Notes: generated by a model from the sequence alone, not told the origin. 64,000 nucleotides of DNA from JAJRVM01 sp041752115 (GCA_041752115.1 JBGSHS010000277.1:22641-86640); one strand, 5' to 3'; shown: positions 53,446-62,642, numbered from the stretch's first letter. Numbers and translations are program-made.

Positions 53446-54051
53446 ATGTATGAGTCAGATGATGCTCCGTTGCTGGATCGCATTGCCGCCGGGGATGCGA
53501 CGGCCGTCCAGCCACTGCTGCGGCACTACCGGGCGCGATTGCGACGGATGGTACAGTACCGCCTCGACACGCGAGTCACGGCTCGAATCGACGCCTCGGA
53601 CGTGGTCCAGGAGGCAATGTGGGCAGCGACGGTGGCCATTCAGGATTATGCTCAGCAACGCCCGGTGGCTTTCTACGTCTGGCTGCGACGCATTGCCTGG
53701 GAACGCATGATCGACATGCAACGCCAGCACTTGGACGCTCAGCGACGCAGCGTGTTGCGGGAAGAACAGCCGCCCAACTCGTTCTCCCACGCGTCCCTGT
53801 GCGAACTCGCATGCAACCTCGTGTGCGACGGTCCGGCACCGAGCCACAACCTGCACCGAAAGGAGGCCAACGAGCGTCTAACGCTGGCCCTCAATCAACT
53901 CGAACCGGGCCAGCGCGAAGTGATCCTGCTGCGATACCTCGAACAACTCAGCCTGGCGGACACGGCGGCCGTGTTGAACATCACCGTCGATGCCGTCAAG
54001 ATGCGGCAGCTTCGCGCGATGCGGCGACTGCGCGAGATTCTCGAACGTTAG
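53446..54051 (+). CDS. ECF-type RNA polymerase sigma factor, linked to TPR kinase
   Basis: A 201-residue sigma-70 family protein with only regions 2 and 4. Region 2 reads LLRHYRARLRRMVQYRLDTR and DASDVVQEAMWAATVAIQDY. Region 4 reads LNQLEPGQREVILLRYLEQL, with LSLADTAAVLNITVDAVK as the helix-turn-helix. It starts 120 bases after the kinase stop on the same strand, so kinase and sigma are likely one regulatory pair, as known for several planctomycete ECF groups. No cognate anti-sigma is next to it. The kinase may replace it through phosphorylation, which is inference. Confidence 0.9.
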   Translation: MYESDDAPLLDRIAAGDATAVQPLLRHYRARLRRMVQYRLDTRVTARIDASDVVQEAMWAATVAIQDYAQQRPVAFYVWLRRIAWERMIDMQRQHLDAQRRSVLREEQPPNSFSHASLCELACNLVCDGPAPSHNLHRKEANERLTLALNQLEPGQREVILLRYLEQLSLADTAAVLNITVDAVKMRQLRAMRRLREILER

Positions 54052-54950
54052 CACGACCGACAGGAGGACCTAGGTTTCCAGCATCGTCCGCAGGCTCTAG
54101 GTCGGTCAGACGAATCTTCATTCCGCTTAAATCTACGGTTCCAGCACCAGGGTCGACCGATGCCCGTCCCAGATGTGCGGACGCCATTCTGTCATAGTGG
54201 CTGTCCAGAAGAAGATCCTTGTGGACGGCCCGAAAGGCAACTGATAGGACAAAAGTTGCGGGAGACGAGATTGAACGGAGCCAATCCCCGGTGTTCCAGT
54301 CATCGCACCTCACGTTTTTCAAAGTTTTCCAGTTTTTCCTGCCTCGCTTCCAGCTTCTACTGCCACTCGCTGGGCCGCCTCGCCCGGTCTGCCCGGGACG
54401 GTGTACGGAATTGCAGGCCGCCCCACGAAATCCGTCGACTCCTTGCCAACCCGAGCGTCGCGAACTGTGACCGAACTGAGGACCGAACAGCGATCGTGAC
54501 GGGCCGGTGAGGCTCCGAGGGACGAATTGCCAAGCGAGACATCAAGGCCTGTGGTCGCGTCGCAACTCCTTGGTACGACAGGCCATCGAACGCGAACAGG
54601 CTGACGTTTCCCAGCGTCATCCCTGGCGAGAACCCCTGGGGCACCCGATTCGGAAACGGGGGATTCCAGTCGAGACGACCGGACGACAACCGGCGACTGC
54701 ACTGCTAAGGACTCGGGGTCTTGTGCGGTGAGCCGAGGCCTGACATATTGGCAAGAGTCCGTCCCCGGGGCAGACACCGCCTTCGATAGCCGCCCCAGGA
54801 GCCCAGAGACAATCAGGCAGTTCAGGCCTAGCAGTTATTAATGTGTTCTTTCGGAAGTTCGACGCACTTCATACAATGGATCCTCATGCGACGGCAGCAG
54901 CCCGCGTGGGCCTGACTCGTGTTGCGTGTTTTTTGTATAGGAGGCCCAGT
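54052..54950. other. 0.9 kb interval without a supported gene
   Basis: Only short frames on both strands, none with a domain. The text in 54310-54740 has G/C-biased, partly repetitive phrases such as CCCTGGGGCACCCGATTCGG. The 5' untranslated region of the RNA-binding gene probably covers the last 100 bases. Confidence 0.55.
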
Positions 54951-55292
54951 GTGGCGAAAAAGTTGTATGTTGGAAATCTGTCGTATGGCACGACAGACAG
55001 CGACCTGAGATCAATGTTCGAAGAGTACGGAGCGGTGGAATCGGCTCAGGTGATCATGGATCGGGACACAGGTCGCTCCAAGGGTTTTGGCTTTGTTGAG
55101 ATGAGCAGAGACCAGGAAGCTCAGGCAGCCATTCAAGGCCTCAACGGCCAAGAAGTCGAGGGGCGAGCACTCACGGTCAACGAAGCGCGACCTCGGGAAG
55201 ATCGTGGCGGCGGAAGGTCTGGGGGAGGCAGAGGCCGCGGCGGATACGGCGGCGGCGGTGGTGGTGGTGGCGGCGGCGGCAGACGCTACTAA
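54951..55292 (+). CDS. RNA-binding protein, RRM with glycine-rich tail
   Basis: The start is a GTG at 54951 preceded by GGAGG; upstream frame is non-protein. The 113-residue protein has one RRM: RNP2 LYVGNLSYGTTDSD at the N-terminus and RNP1 KGFGFVEM at about residue 48. A Gly/Arg-rich tail (GGGRSGGGRGRGGYGGGG) follows. This is the bacterial cold-inducible RNA chaperone type (like Rbp of cyanobacteria). Cold or stress induction is likely but cannot be seen. A clean terminator follows 26 bases after the stop. Confidence 0.93.
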   Translation: MAKKLYVGNLSYGTTDSDLRSMFEEYGAVESAQVIMDRDTGRSKGFGFVEMSRDQEAQAAIQGLNGQEVEGRALTVNEARPREDRGGGRSGGGRGRGGYGGGGGGGGGGGRRY

Positions 55293-55317
55293 ACAGCCTT
55301 CGATCGGCGAAATGTCC

Positions 55318-55366
55318 ATCGCCCTTCTCAATGGTGTTCCTGTTGGGAAGGGCGATTGCTTTTCTT
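55318..55366 (+). terminator. Intrinsic terminator of the RNA-binding protein gene
   Basis: ATCGCCCTTC (55318-55327) and GAAGGGCGAT (55347-55356) form a perfect ten-base stem around a 19-base loop, followed by TGCTTTTCTT. It is positioned 26 bases past the stop codon. Confidence 0.8.
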
Positions 55367-55597
55367 GTCTCCTCACTGGTTCGCAGCACGCTTGGGTAGC
55401 ACGTCCGCCCCGCGCACCTCCACCGTGCTGGCGGTGGCCCAGACGCCGGAAGTCAAGAACGCCAATCACGTGAATTGGCAATGAGCCCTCACTTGCACAT
55501 CGCTTGTCTAGTATCCTTCGTGCGGGTCACCAAGGCAGGTTGAATTCGACACACTCGATACGTCGAATCACCGATTCGGCAAGGTTGCGACCGGGGA

Positions 55598-55876
55598 GTG
55601 AGTCCAATACGATTCCAACCCACCAGAAGGCCGGCACCGCAACGGTTTCCTCTCGACGAGACGACGGACGACTTCACTGTCCACTACCTCGATCTGACCC
55701 GCGAGACGCTTCGGCTCACACCCGAAGGGACCGCGGATCTGCCGGGAGAGCCGCTCACCTCAAGCGCCCTCATCGACCTCCGGTTTCGAGCCGTCGAAGC
55801 ATTGCCTGAGGGGTCGCGAGATGTGCTGTTGATAGCAAAGCGCCTGGGAGACGGGACGCGAGTGACTATCTCGTAG
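55598..55876 (+). CDS. Hypothetical protein (weak)
   Basis: A 92-residue frame with GTG start and no signal, helix or domain. The composition (DETTDDFTVHYLDLTRETLR, DLRFRAVEALPEGSRDVLLI) reads like protein, but no ribosome site separates from the start codon (GGGGA runs into it). The rest of 55293-56142 has no supported gene. Confidence 0.3.
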   Translation: MSPIRFQPTRRPAPQRFPLDETTDDFTVHYLDLTRETLRLTPEGTADLPGEPLTSSALIDLRFRAVEALPEGSRDVLLIAKRLGDGTRVTIS

Positions 55877-56142
55877 CGCACACGCCGACCTCTTGCCAAG
55901 TCAGTCCCACCGCTGGGGGCAACACCTGGGGATAGCGACTGTGCCGGCTCGGAAGGTGTCCAGGGATGCTAGGAGCGCGCAACTGGCGCCCTCGGTGGAG
56001 GAAGTGGACGGGGCAGACGCAAAACCGCCCACGCTCCGGCAGGGTGCTCGAATTCCGGAAGTTTTTTCCGCATAGAGCGCAAGAATTCGTTGGTTGGACC
56101 AGTCTTCCCAATGTTCGATCAAACGAGCTGAGAGTCCCCCAC

Positions 56143-56742
56143 ATGCCCACAAGTTCCCCTGAGACACGAGCCAGTTTGATTCGGCGATTGCAGAACGCGG
56201 CCGATGTGGCGTCCTGGGACGAGTTCGTGGGACTCTACGGACCCGTCGTGTATCGGGTTGCCCGCGGTCGCGGATTTCAGGCTGCTGACGCTGACAATCT
56301 GGTTCAGGAAGTGATGTTCGCCGTGGCACGGTCGGTCTCGCAGTGGCTGGAGCGAGCCGATCGCGGCAGCTTTCGAGCGTGGCTGCTGAGAATTGCGCGC
56401 AACGAGGCGGCCGACACGATCCTACGCCGGGCCACTCGTCCGCTGGGTCGAGACGGTGAGGTGGCGACTCGCCTGCTAAGCGAACTGCCAGCGCGAGACG
56501 AGGTCTCTTCGCGTCTCGATCTTGAGTACGAGCGAAGGGTGTTCCGCTGGGCTGCGGAGAGGGTTCGACCCACGGTGGCACCCCATACGTGGCAGGCGTT
56601 CTGGTTGACACACGTGGAAGGTCTTTCAATTGAAGAAGCTGCGAAACAGCTCCGGACCCGGCCGGGAAACATCTACGTCGGTCGCAGCCGCGTGATGGCT
56701 CGCATTAAGGAACTCGTCCAGACGTACGAGGACAACCCATGA
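56143..56742 (+). CDS. ECF-type RNA polymerase sigma factor heading a four-gene operon
   Basis: The ATG at 56143 gives 199 residues; the frame upstream is Arg-rich and non-protein. Region 2: SWDEFVGLYGPVVYRVARGR with ADADNLVQEVMFAVARSVSQ. Region 4: AFWLTHVEGLSIEEAAKQLR with RPGNIYVGRSRVMARIKELV. It belongs to the planctomycete ECF type typically found next to Ser/Thr kinases. Its stop overlaps the kinase start by four bases (ATGA), so kinase translation is coupled to it. No strong ribosome site is visible. It probably drives its own operon or an envelope regulon, under control of the kinase/zinc-finger protein. Confidence 0.9.
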   Translation: MPTSSPETRASLIRRLQNAADVASWDEFVGLYGPVVYRVARGRGFQAADADNLVQEVMFAVARSVSQWLERADRGSFRAWLLRIARNEAADTILRRATRPLGRDGEVATRLLSELPARDEVSSRLDLEYERRVFRWAAERVRPTVAPHTWQAFWLTHVEGLSIEEAAKQLRTRPGNIYVGRSRVMARIKELVQTYEDNP

Positions 56743-58928
56743 ACACGAAACAGACCACCTGTGATGACCGATCGCTGCTGGCCATGTTGCAGACCGACAG
56801 TGGCGGCCGCGAACAAGAGGCCATCTTGAAGCATATTGAGCAATGCGCGTACTGTCAGATGCGTTTGGAGGAGTTGGCCGCCGACCGTGACTGCTGGAGA
56901 AAGGCCGGCGAGGCTCTGTCGGCGAGTTCGCAAGGCGATGACGTAGAGCAGTGGGACGGCACGCGATCGCAGCTGAGTTACTCCCATTTAGCTGACTTCC
57001 CTGTGGTTTGGACGGAGTCGATGGCCAGGCAGCTACTATCGCCGCCGTCGCACCCGGAGATGCTGGGGCGACTGGGACGATATGAAGTCGAACGGCTGAT
57101 TGGCGCAGGAGGCATGGGAGTTGTATTCAAAGCATTCGACACAGAATTGCATCGCCCCGTCGCCATCAAGGTTCTTGTTCCCTACCTGGCAGGCAGCGGA
57201 CCGGCTCGCAAGCGATTTGCGCGGGAGGCGCGGGCAGCTGCTGCCATCGTGCACGAGCACGTCGTACCCATCCATAATGTCGAGACGGAGCGTGATACTC
57301 CGCTGCTGGTGATGCAGTACATCGCAGGCGAGTCACTACAGTCACGCATCGATCGCACCGGCCCGCTCGAGACCTGCGAGATCCTGCGTATCGGGATGCA
57401 GATCGCCTCCGGATTGTCCGCGGCGCATCAGCAGGGACTCGTACATCGTGACGTGAAGCCGTCGAACGTCCTCTTGGAGCAGGGCATCGAACGGGCGCTG
57501 ATCACTGACTTCGGGCTCGCCAGAGCAACCGACGATGCCACTTTGACGCGAAGTGGTGTTCATCCTGGAACGCCGCAGTTCATGTCACCCGAACAGGCTC
57601 AGGGAGAACCGGTCGATGCGCGCAGCGACCTCTTCAGTTTGGGCAGCGTGCTCTACACGATGTGTACCGGACGACCTCCTTTTCGCGCCGAATCGACTCT
57701 CAGTGTACTGCGACGCATCGCCGATGATGAGCCGAGACGAATTCGCCAGCTCAACCCGAACATCCCTGAGTGGTTATGTGCCATCGTCCAGAAGCTGATG
57801 GCCAAGGCACCAGCGGATCGATACAGCTGTGCGGCCGACGTAGCCGCGCTGCTGGAGCAGTGCCTCGCTCACCATCAGCAACCGGAGTTCATTTCCCTAC
57901 CCGAAGAGGCGGCACAGCTGCAGCAGGATTCTTACCGGTCTCCCTTTACCCGTTTCCTCTACCGCAAGGCACGCAGCCCAATGACAAAAATACTCATCTC
58001 GACCGCAGCAATCTTGGGGATCATCGCTTACTACTGGCAGTCGCTTCCCGTCAGCCAGGCCGTGGCGTCGCTGCAAGGAGAATGGTTACTCGTTGCCGCA
58101 GAACGAGACGGGAACCCCACGCCCAAGGATCAGTTTTTCAACGAACGATTGGTGATCGACGGGAATCGCTACTCGCGGCACCAGACGGCCCCCGATGGAA
58201 CGGAAATCCATGCCGATGAGGGTAAACTATCGATCGATCAGAAGGATCCCGCGGGAACCATTGACTTGAAGCTGAGCATGGGGACGATTCATGGCTTATA
58301 CAAACTGACAGGCGACGAGTTGGTACTGTGCGTCACGCGTGAAGGTGGTCCCCGTCCCGACTCGTTCCAGACGAAGGCCGGCGACCAGAGAATGCTGCAG
58401 ACGTTTCGGCGAACGAAGAAGCCAGAGAGCGTCAACGCTTCTGCTCAGACAGACGAAGCCGACAAGGCACCCGACAGTGAACGCGACACGACCTGGGCGA
58501 AATCCTGGATGAAACGCATTCCTGAGCAGCTGTCAGGTCATATCCCTCGCGATCAGGTGCAGCAATGGATGCGTGACAACGGATTTGAGAACATCGTCAG
58601 CGAAGACATCACTCTGGATGTGATGAAACGGATTCACCCTGGAGTGGACGAGGCGGCAATGCAGCGTGACGGCGTACGTACCTATCTTCACGGCCTACTG
58701 AAACCGGCCAACGCCGACGACGGGAGAGACGCAATCGAAGTGTACTGCCTGTTCGATGCCGCAGACAAATTGCTCGCGCTGACCGTGGGACCGCTCGTGG
58801 TGGAGGAGAGCGGTCAGACGGAGTCAACTGCGCATAGCCGAACGGCCTCGCCTGTGGATGACGATGACACCGAAGGTGTCGGCCCCAAGAGTCCGTCTGG
58901 CGACAAAGGAGAGCCGGTGAAGTCATGA
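56739..58928 (+). CDS. Zinc-finger / Ser-Thr kinase / TIGR03067 fusion protein
   Basis: A 729-residue protein that overlaps the sigma gene. The N-terminus has a zinc-finger anti-sigma-like motif, H-I-E-Q-C-A-Y-C near residue 32-39, as in HC2-type anti-sigma factors. The kinase runs from GAGGMGVVFKA (near 122) through HRDVKPSN (236) and TDFGLARA (257) to about 385. One membrane helix near 415-433 (ILISTAAILGIIAYYW) follows. A TIGR03067-like beta domain comes outside (SLQGEWLLVAAERDGNP to MLQTFRR; about 442-560). A further C-terminal segment (RIPEQLSGHIPRDQVQQWMR) has unknown type. This joins sigma holding, phosphorylation and an extracytoplasmic sensor in one chain. Its stop overlaps the next gene start by four bases. 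Confidence 0.88.
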   Translation: MNTKQTTCDDRSLLAMLQTDSGGREQEAILKHIEQCAYCQMRLEELAADRDCWRKAGEALSASSQGDDVEQWDGTRSQLSYSHLADFPVVWTESMARQLLSPPSHPEMLGRLGRYEVERLIGAGGMGVVFKAFDTELHRPVAIKVLVPYLAGSGPARKRFAREARAAAAIVHEHVVPIHNVETERDTPLLVMQYIAGESLQSRIDRTGPLETCEILRIGMQIASGLSAAHQQGLVHRDVKPSNVLLEQGIERALITDFGLARATDDATLTRSGVHPGTPQFMSPEQAQGEPVDARSDLFSLGSVLYTMCTGRPPFRAESTLSVLRRIADDEPRRIRQLNPNIPEWLCAIVQKLMAKAPADRYSCAADVAALLEQCLAHHQQPEFISLPEEAAQLQQDSYRSPFTRFLYRKARSPMTKILISTAAILGIIAYYWQSLPVSQAVASLQGEWLLVAAERDGNPTPKDQFFNERLVIDGNRYSRHQTAPDGTEIHADEGKLSIDQKDPAGTIDLKLSMGTIHGLYKLTGDELVLCVTREGGPRPDSFQTKAGDQRMLQTFRRTKKPESVNASAQTDEADKAPDSERDTTWAKSWMKRIPEQLSGHIPRDQVQQWMRDNGFENIVSEDITLDVMKRIHPGVDEAAMQRDGVRTYLHGLLKPANADDGRDAIEVYCLFDAADKLLALTVGPLVVEESGQTESTAHSRTASPVDDDDTEGVGPKSPSGDKGEPVKS

Positions 58929-59341
58929 AGGAAACGCACCTGGCCCCACCAACTTCGCCCCTCCGACCGTGGATGTCTCGATCGCAGTCTGTCCTGGCAT
59001 TTGCGATGGCTGCGGCAGCGGGAGCGGCTCTCTTCGGAATCCGCTGGGCGGTACGCGGCAATGCCGATCCCTTTGTGGTCAATTGGCCGCTCTATTTGCA
59101 GATCGGTTCGTGCGTGCTGACGCTCGTCGTGGGATCACTCAGTCGCCGGCCGTTCGCTGCGGCTTTCGGCCTGTTTTTCGGCCTCATCATGTATATGATC
59201 CTCGATGGCGGTGCAGAATACCCCGTTGCCTCGGTGATCGCGCTGACTATCCATGGTCTGCTGCCAGCGCTGGCAGGGGCGCTGTGTCTCGTGGTGATCA
59301 GACGAGTGGTTATTTCAAATCGCCCAGGGGAGCATCCGTGA
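58925..59341 (+). CDS. Small four-helix membrane protein in sigma/kinase operon
   Basis: A 138-residue protein with four hydrophobic helices (VLAFAMAAAAGAALFGIRWA; LYLQIGSCVLTLVVGSL; AAFGLFFGLIMYMILDG; IHGLLPALAGALCLVVIRRV). There is no recognisable family. It starts by ATGA overlap with the kinase and ends by GTGA overlap with the peptidase gene, so it is made in step with both. A partner or membrane scaffold role is likely; nothing more can be seen. Confidence 0.75.
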   Translation: MKETHLAPPTSPLRPWMSRSQSVLAFAMAAAAGAALFGIRWAVRGNADPFVVNWPLYLQIGSCVLTLVVGSLSRRPFAAAFGLFFGLIMYMILDGGAEYPVASVIALTIHGLLPALAGALCLVVIRRVVISNRPGEHP

Positions 59342-60423
59342 CTGCTTGGTTACACATTCCGGGGCGGGACGCCCTGCAATGGGCCCGCTGGTCAATGCTG
59401 GCCGCCTGGCTGTGCGGAGTGGCCAGCGTGTGCCTGGTATGGAGCCAGGCGAGATGGTACGTATTCCATCCCCACTATCTGCCGCTGACCGTTCTCCTTA
59501 TCGGCCTGGCGTTCACGACGCTGATGTCAATCGTTTGCAGTGCATCGCGCATAGTACGCGGCCCGGCTCGGTGGCGAGCTGTCTTGATCGGCATCGCCGT
59601 CCTGCCTCCCGTCGGGTTCTGGGTTTATGTGGGAGCGACTGCGAGGTCCAACTGGTCGGAACGCTGGGTGCCAAATTCTTCTGCCATGCGCATGGCGAAA
59701 GTCATGGGAGCCACATTCATGCGTTTGGAAGCAGATATCCGATATCACCGGCGTCTGGAATCCGACAGGATCGTGATGTACTTCGAGCCCCATCATTCTC
59801 CTTATGTGGAACGTGTGGATCGGCCTGAAGAAGACCTGGCAGCGATGGATCGGCATCTCGCGCGACTGGAAGGCCTGCTGGGCGACCGAATCACCGGCAA
59901 GGTGTACTGGATTCGAGGACCCTTGCTAGGGTCGGAATTCTTGAGCCTGCATGGATTGTCTCTGGGAAGTGCCTGGAGCCCGGAGCTCCCCGACAGCTAC
60001 CGGGGAGATCGCCATGAACTGGCGCATGCAGCGCTCGATTGGTTTCGCACGCCTGAGAGTAATCCTCCCTACGTGCTGCACGAAGGCTGGGCCATGGCGC
60101 AGTGTGGCTACAACCGACGCGAACTGGCCACAGCGGCCGCGAAAGAACGAGCGGAGAATCCTGCGATCAGCCTCCGTGAACTGTTCGGGCCATCCTGGTA
60201 TTACCGTGCTTCCGGTCCGGTGTATACGATCGGTGGAGCATTTGTCGACTTTCTGATTCGCTCTTTCGGTGCTCGACGCTTCCGAACGTTTTACAGCGAA
60301 TGCGATCTGGACAACGTGGAGGCCAAGTGCCGAGAGATCTTTCAGGTCGACCTCGATGTCTTGGAGGCGGATTTCTGGAAGGACGTCGAGGCCTCCATCC
60401 AGACGGCCACCCAGGACGCGTGA
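59338..60423 (+). CDS. Membrane-anchored gluzincin-like metallopeptidase in sigma/kinase operon
   Basis: The GTG at 59338 overlaps the preceding stop (GTGA) and follows AGGGGAG; the protein is 361 residues. Three N-terminal helices (LAAWLCGVASVCLVWSQ; LPLTVLLIGLAFTTLMSIV; AVLIGIAVLPPVGFWVYVG) precede a soluble domain. H226-E-L-A-H230 is followed after 18 residues by E249 in LHEGWAM, the exact HExxH-x18-E spacing of gluzincins of the MA clan. Text after it (VYTIGGAFVDFLIRSFGARR) also fits the peptidase-MA-like group. No precise family was recognised. The catalytic residues suggest an extracytoplasmic or membrane-side protease or a sensor that lost activity. The operon layout suggests it acts in signal transfer. 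Confidence 0.8.
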   Translation: MTAWLHIPGRDALQWARWSMLAAWLCGVASVCLVWSQARWYVFHPHYLPLTVLLIGLAFTTLMSIVCSASRIVRGPARWRAVLIGIAVLPPVGFWVYVGATARSNWSERWVPNSSAMRMAKVMGATFMRLEADIRYHRRLESDRIVMYFEPHHSPYVERVDRPEEDLAAMDRHLARLEGLLGDRITGKVYWIRGPLLGSEFLSLHGLSLGSAWSPELPDSYRGDRHELAHAALDWFRTPESNPPYVLHEGWAMAQCGYNRRELATAAAKERAENPAISLRELFGPSWYYRASGPVYTIGGAFVDFLIRSFGARRFRTFYSECDLDNVEAKCREIFQVDLDVLEADFWKDVEASIQTATQDA

Positions 60424-60600
60424 AGTGGCTGCGAAGCTGCCAGATGACAGGGCCGCTCTCGTGCCCGTGCCTCTGTGACTCGGAGAGAAACCACTCTTCT
60501 GACCGAACGGCAGTGATTCCGTGACAGGCGAGTGGCCAGGAATGCAGCCCCGCCCTTGCCGACCCGCTCGCGTGCAACGTTTCCGTTCGATCCTTGTGGT

Positions 60601-60617
60601 CTCACAGAGACACGGAG
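60601..60617. repeat. Single dispersed CTCACAGAGACACGGAG element
   Basis: Same family as the arms at 44790 and 45932. It lies in the 235-base gap between the operon end and the convergent ABC transporter gene. Confidence 0.6.
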
Positions 60618-60658
60618 GAATTCTCCGAGCGAGTCCACCGAACACAATCCGAGCGATG

Positions 60659-61666
60659 TCATCCCTCATGCTCCGCTCGCGGCACCTGCGGGTCGACAAA
60701 CCTGCCATCGAACGCCCGCTCCACGACCGCCGGCTTCTCGAGCAGTCCGATGGAACGGAGTTGTTCAGCCAACGTCTCCCATCGCTGGCGACTCATCTGA
60801 CCCAACCGACTGGGATCGGCACCGTCGGGCAAACAGAGCGGGCGAATCGCCTCGGCACCGAACGCGAGAATCTCAGCCCCCATTTCCCCATTCAGCTCGT
60901 GAATCCGCCGATTCGTCTCGCTCGGTTCCTGCAAATAATGCTGCCATCCACGAACCGACGCGCGGACCATTTTGCCGACCACGTCAGCCTGGTTCGCGAT
61001 CTGTTGCTCGCTGGTGATCAACACGCTGCTGTACGGATTGAATCCGATTTCGGCGAGCATCAGGCAGCGGGGCTGGGCTCCATGCTCTTGAGCGACGAAC
61101 GGCTCGCTGAAGACATAGGCCTGTTGCGCATAGTCATCGCGCTGCAGGAACGCGGTCACGTTTCCCTGATAAGGAACAACAGTTAACTGAGCGTTTTCGA
61201 GCTGTGTCAGCAGGAACCGCGCGAACGGTTTGCCGGCCCCGATCGCCAGCGTCACATCCCGCAGTTCCCGGAGCGACTTGATGCCCGAATGCTCGTGCAC
61301 CATGATGCACCGCGGGCTCTCCTGGAGAGCCGCCATCACGGCGACGACCGGAGCCCCTTGATCGCGTCCCAATAGTACTTCGTCCGCATTCGTAATCGCG
61401 AAATCCACACGCTCTGTGGCCGCTTGCTGAATGACCGGAGCACCTGGACCACCCGGGATGATCTTTACATCCAAGCCTTCCGCTTCGTAGTAGCCGTGCA
61501 CCACAGCGGCATAAAATCCGCCATGTTCTGCCTCGGGAAACCAGTTCAATGCCAACGTCACACGCTGCAGCCCCGACGAGCGCGCCACGTCCGTATCTGT
61601 GGATCTCCCACAGCCGCTGGCCCCGAGCAGACTCGCTAACAGCACCAAGGTGAGCTTCTGTGACAT
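60659..61666 (-). CDS. ABC transporter substrate-binding lipoprotein, NMT1/THI5-like
   Basis: The start is the ATG ending at 61666; the frame extends upstream without support. The 335-residue protein has a lipobox (LGASGC) at residue 14-19, so it is a lipoprotein. LALNWFPEAEHGGFYAA opens the NMT1/THI5-like domain. EAEGLDVKIIPGGPGAPVIQ, DFAITNADEVLLGRDQGAPV and FSEPFVAQEHGAQPR follow. Relatives bind thiamine precursors, HMP, nitrate or sulfonates; no thi, tau or nrt gene is nearby to settle the ligand. It is the last gene of the transporter unit, 196 bases after the permease stop. Confidence 0.9.
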   Translation of the reverse strand: MSQKLTLVLLASLLGASGCGRSTDTDVARSSGLQRVTLALNWFPEAEHGGFYAAVVHGYYEAEGLDVKIIPGGPGAPVIQQAATERVDFAITNADEVLLGRDQGAPVVAVMAALQESPRCIMVHEHSGIKSLRELRDVTLAIGAGKPFARFLLTQLENAQLTVVPYQGNVTAFLQRDDYAQQAYVFSEPFVAQEHGAQPRCLMLAEIGFNPYSSVLITSEQQIANQADVVGKMVRASVRGWQHYLQEPSETNRRIHELNGEMGAEILAFGAEAIRPLCLPDGADPSRLGQMSRQRWETLAEQLRSIGLLEKPAVVERAFDGRFVDPQVPRAEHEG

Positions 61667-61862
61667 CGGGCGCCTTCCCTTTCGGATCATAAGCATGAAC
61701 AGTAACTTTCCAAGAGCCCCGGCATGAGTCTGTTGTTCATCGGTGTAAACGCGCAATCCGCGAAATCACCCTGCCACAACCGTGCGCGGTCGTTTTATCG
61801 GCGGGGTCCTTGAGTAGTTACCATGGACATTGTGCGGAGATCCGTTGATTTCAACGCTCGCT

Positions 61863-62642
61863 TCAGTTCAAGGGCGCTTCGTACCAACGCGCCAGGACAG
61901 CTCGGCCCAGCAGTGTTGTGGCCGCGAACATGACGACGCCCAAGAACGCCGAGGCAATCGTCGCTGCAAACAGCTGGTCCGTCTTCAGCTGCGGCCCAGC
62001 ATAGAGAATGATGTAGCCCAGACCGTGCTGCGCAGCCCCATAACCCACAAAAAACTCTCCCACAATGGCTCCCACCACCGCCAACCCGCTGGCGATCCGA
62101 GCACCGGTCACCAGATAGGGTATCGCATTGGGAATCTGCAGCTTGATCACCACGTGCGCCCGCGTCGCTCGATGGAGTTGAAACAGGTCCTTCAGCAGCG
62201 GATCGATCGTAATCAGCCCTGTGGTGACGTTCGTGATCACCGGAAACAGGCTGATGATACAGGCAATCACCACGACGCTTCGAAATCCGGTCCCCAGCCA
62301 GGTGACGATCAATGGTGCAATGGCGACAATCGGTACCGTCTGCAGGAAGATAGCATAGGGATAGCAACTGCTGCGGATCACTCGCGATTGCGAAAACACC
62401 AGCGCGATCAGACTGCCCACGAGCACGCTCAGCAGAAATCCACTCAGCGCCCCCGCACCGGTCACGGCCGTCGCCAGGAACAATTCACTCGAGCGCGGGG
62501 TTGCCGCAGCCAATACCGCCTTGGGCGACGGCAGTAGATAGGGAGGGACGTCGAAGACCGTCACGCTCACCTGCCACGACAACAGCACGAGCAGGAACAG
62601 CAGCAGCGGAGGCACGACTCCCTGTCGCAGGATCTGTTTCAT
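61863..62642 (-). CDS. ABC transporter permease (SsuC/ThiX-like)
   Basis: A 259-residue protein with about six helices (VPPLLLFLLVLLSWQVSV; GALSGFLLSVLVGSLIALVF; FRSVVVIACIISLFPVITNV; IASGLAVVGAIVGEFFVGYG). The inner-membrane EAA-like loop reads ATRAHVVIKLQIPNAIPYLV. It forms the pore for the adjacent ATPase and binding protein. Its start overlaps the ATPase stop by four bases (TGA at 62639). Confidence 0.93.
   Translation of the reverse strand: MKQILRQGVVPPLLLFLLVLLSWQVSVTVFDVPPYLLPSPKAVLAAATPRSSELFLATAVTGAGALSGFLLSVLVGSLIALVFSQSRVIRSSCYPYAIFLQTVPIVAIAPLIVTWLGTGFRSVVVIACIISLFPVITNVTTGLITIDPLLKDLFQLHRATRAHVVIKLQIPNAIPYLVTGARIASGLAVVGAIVGEFFVGYGAAQHGLGYIILYAGPQLKTDQLFAATIASAFLGVVMFAATTLLGRAVLARWYEAPLN

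Noticed and set aside
54160..54777. Possible gene in the gap after the sigma gene
   Set aside because: Frames on both strands are equally long and lack domains.
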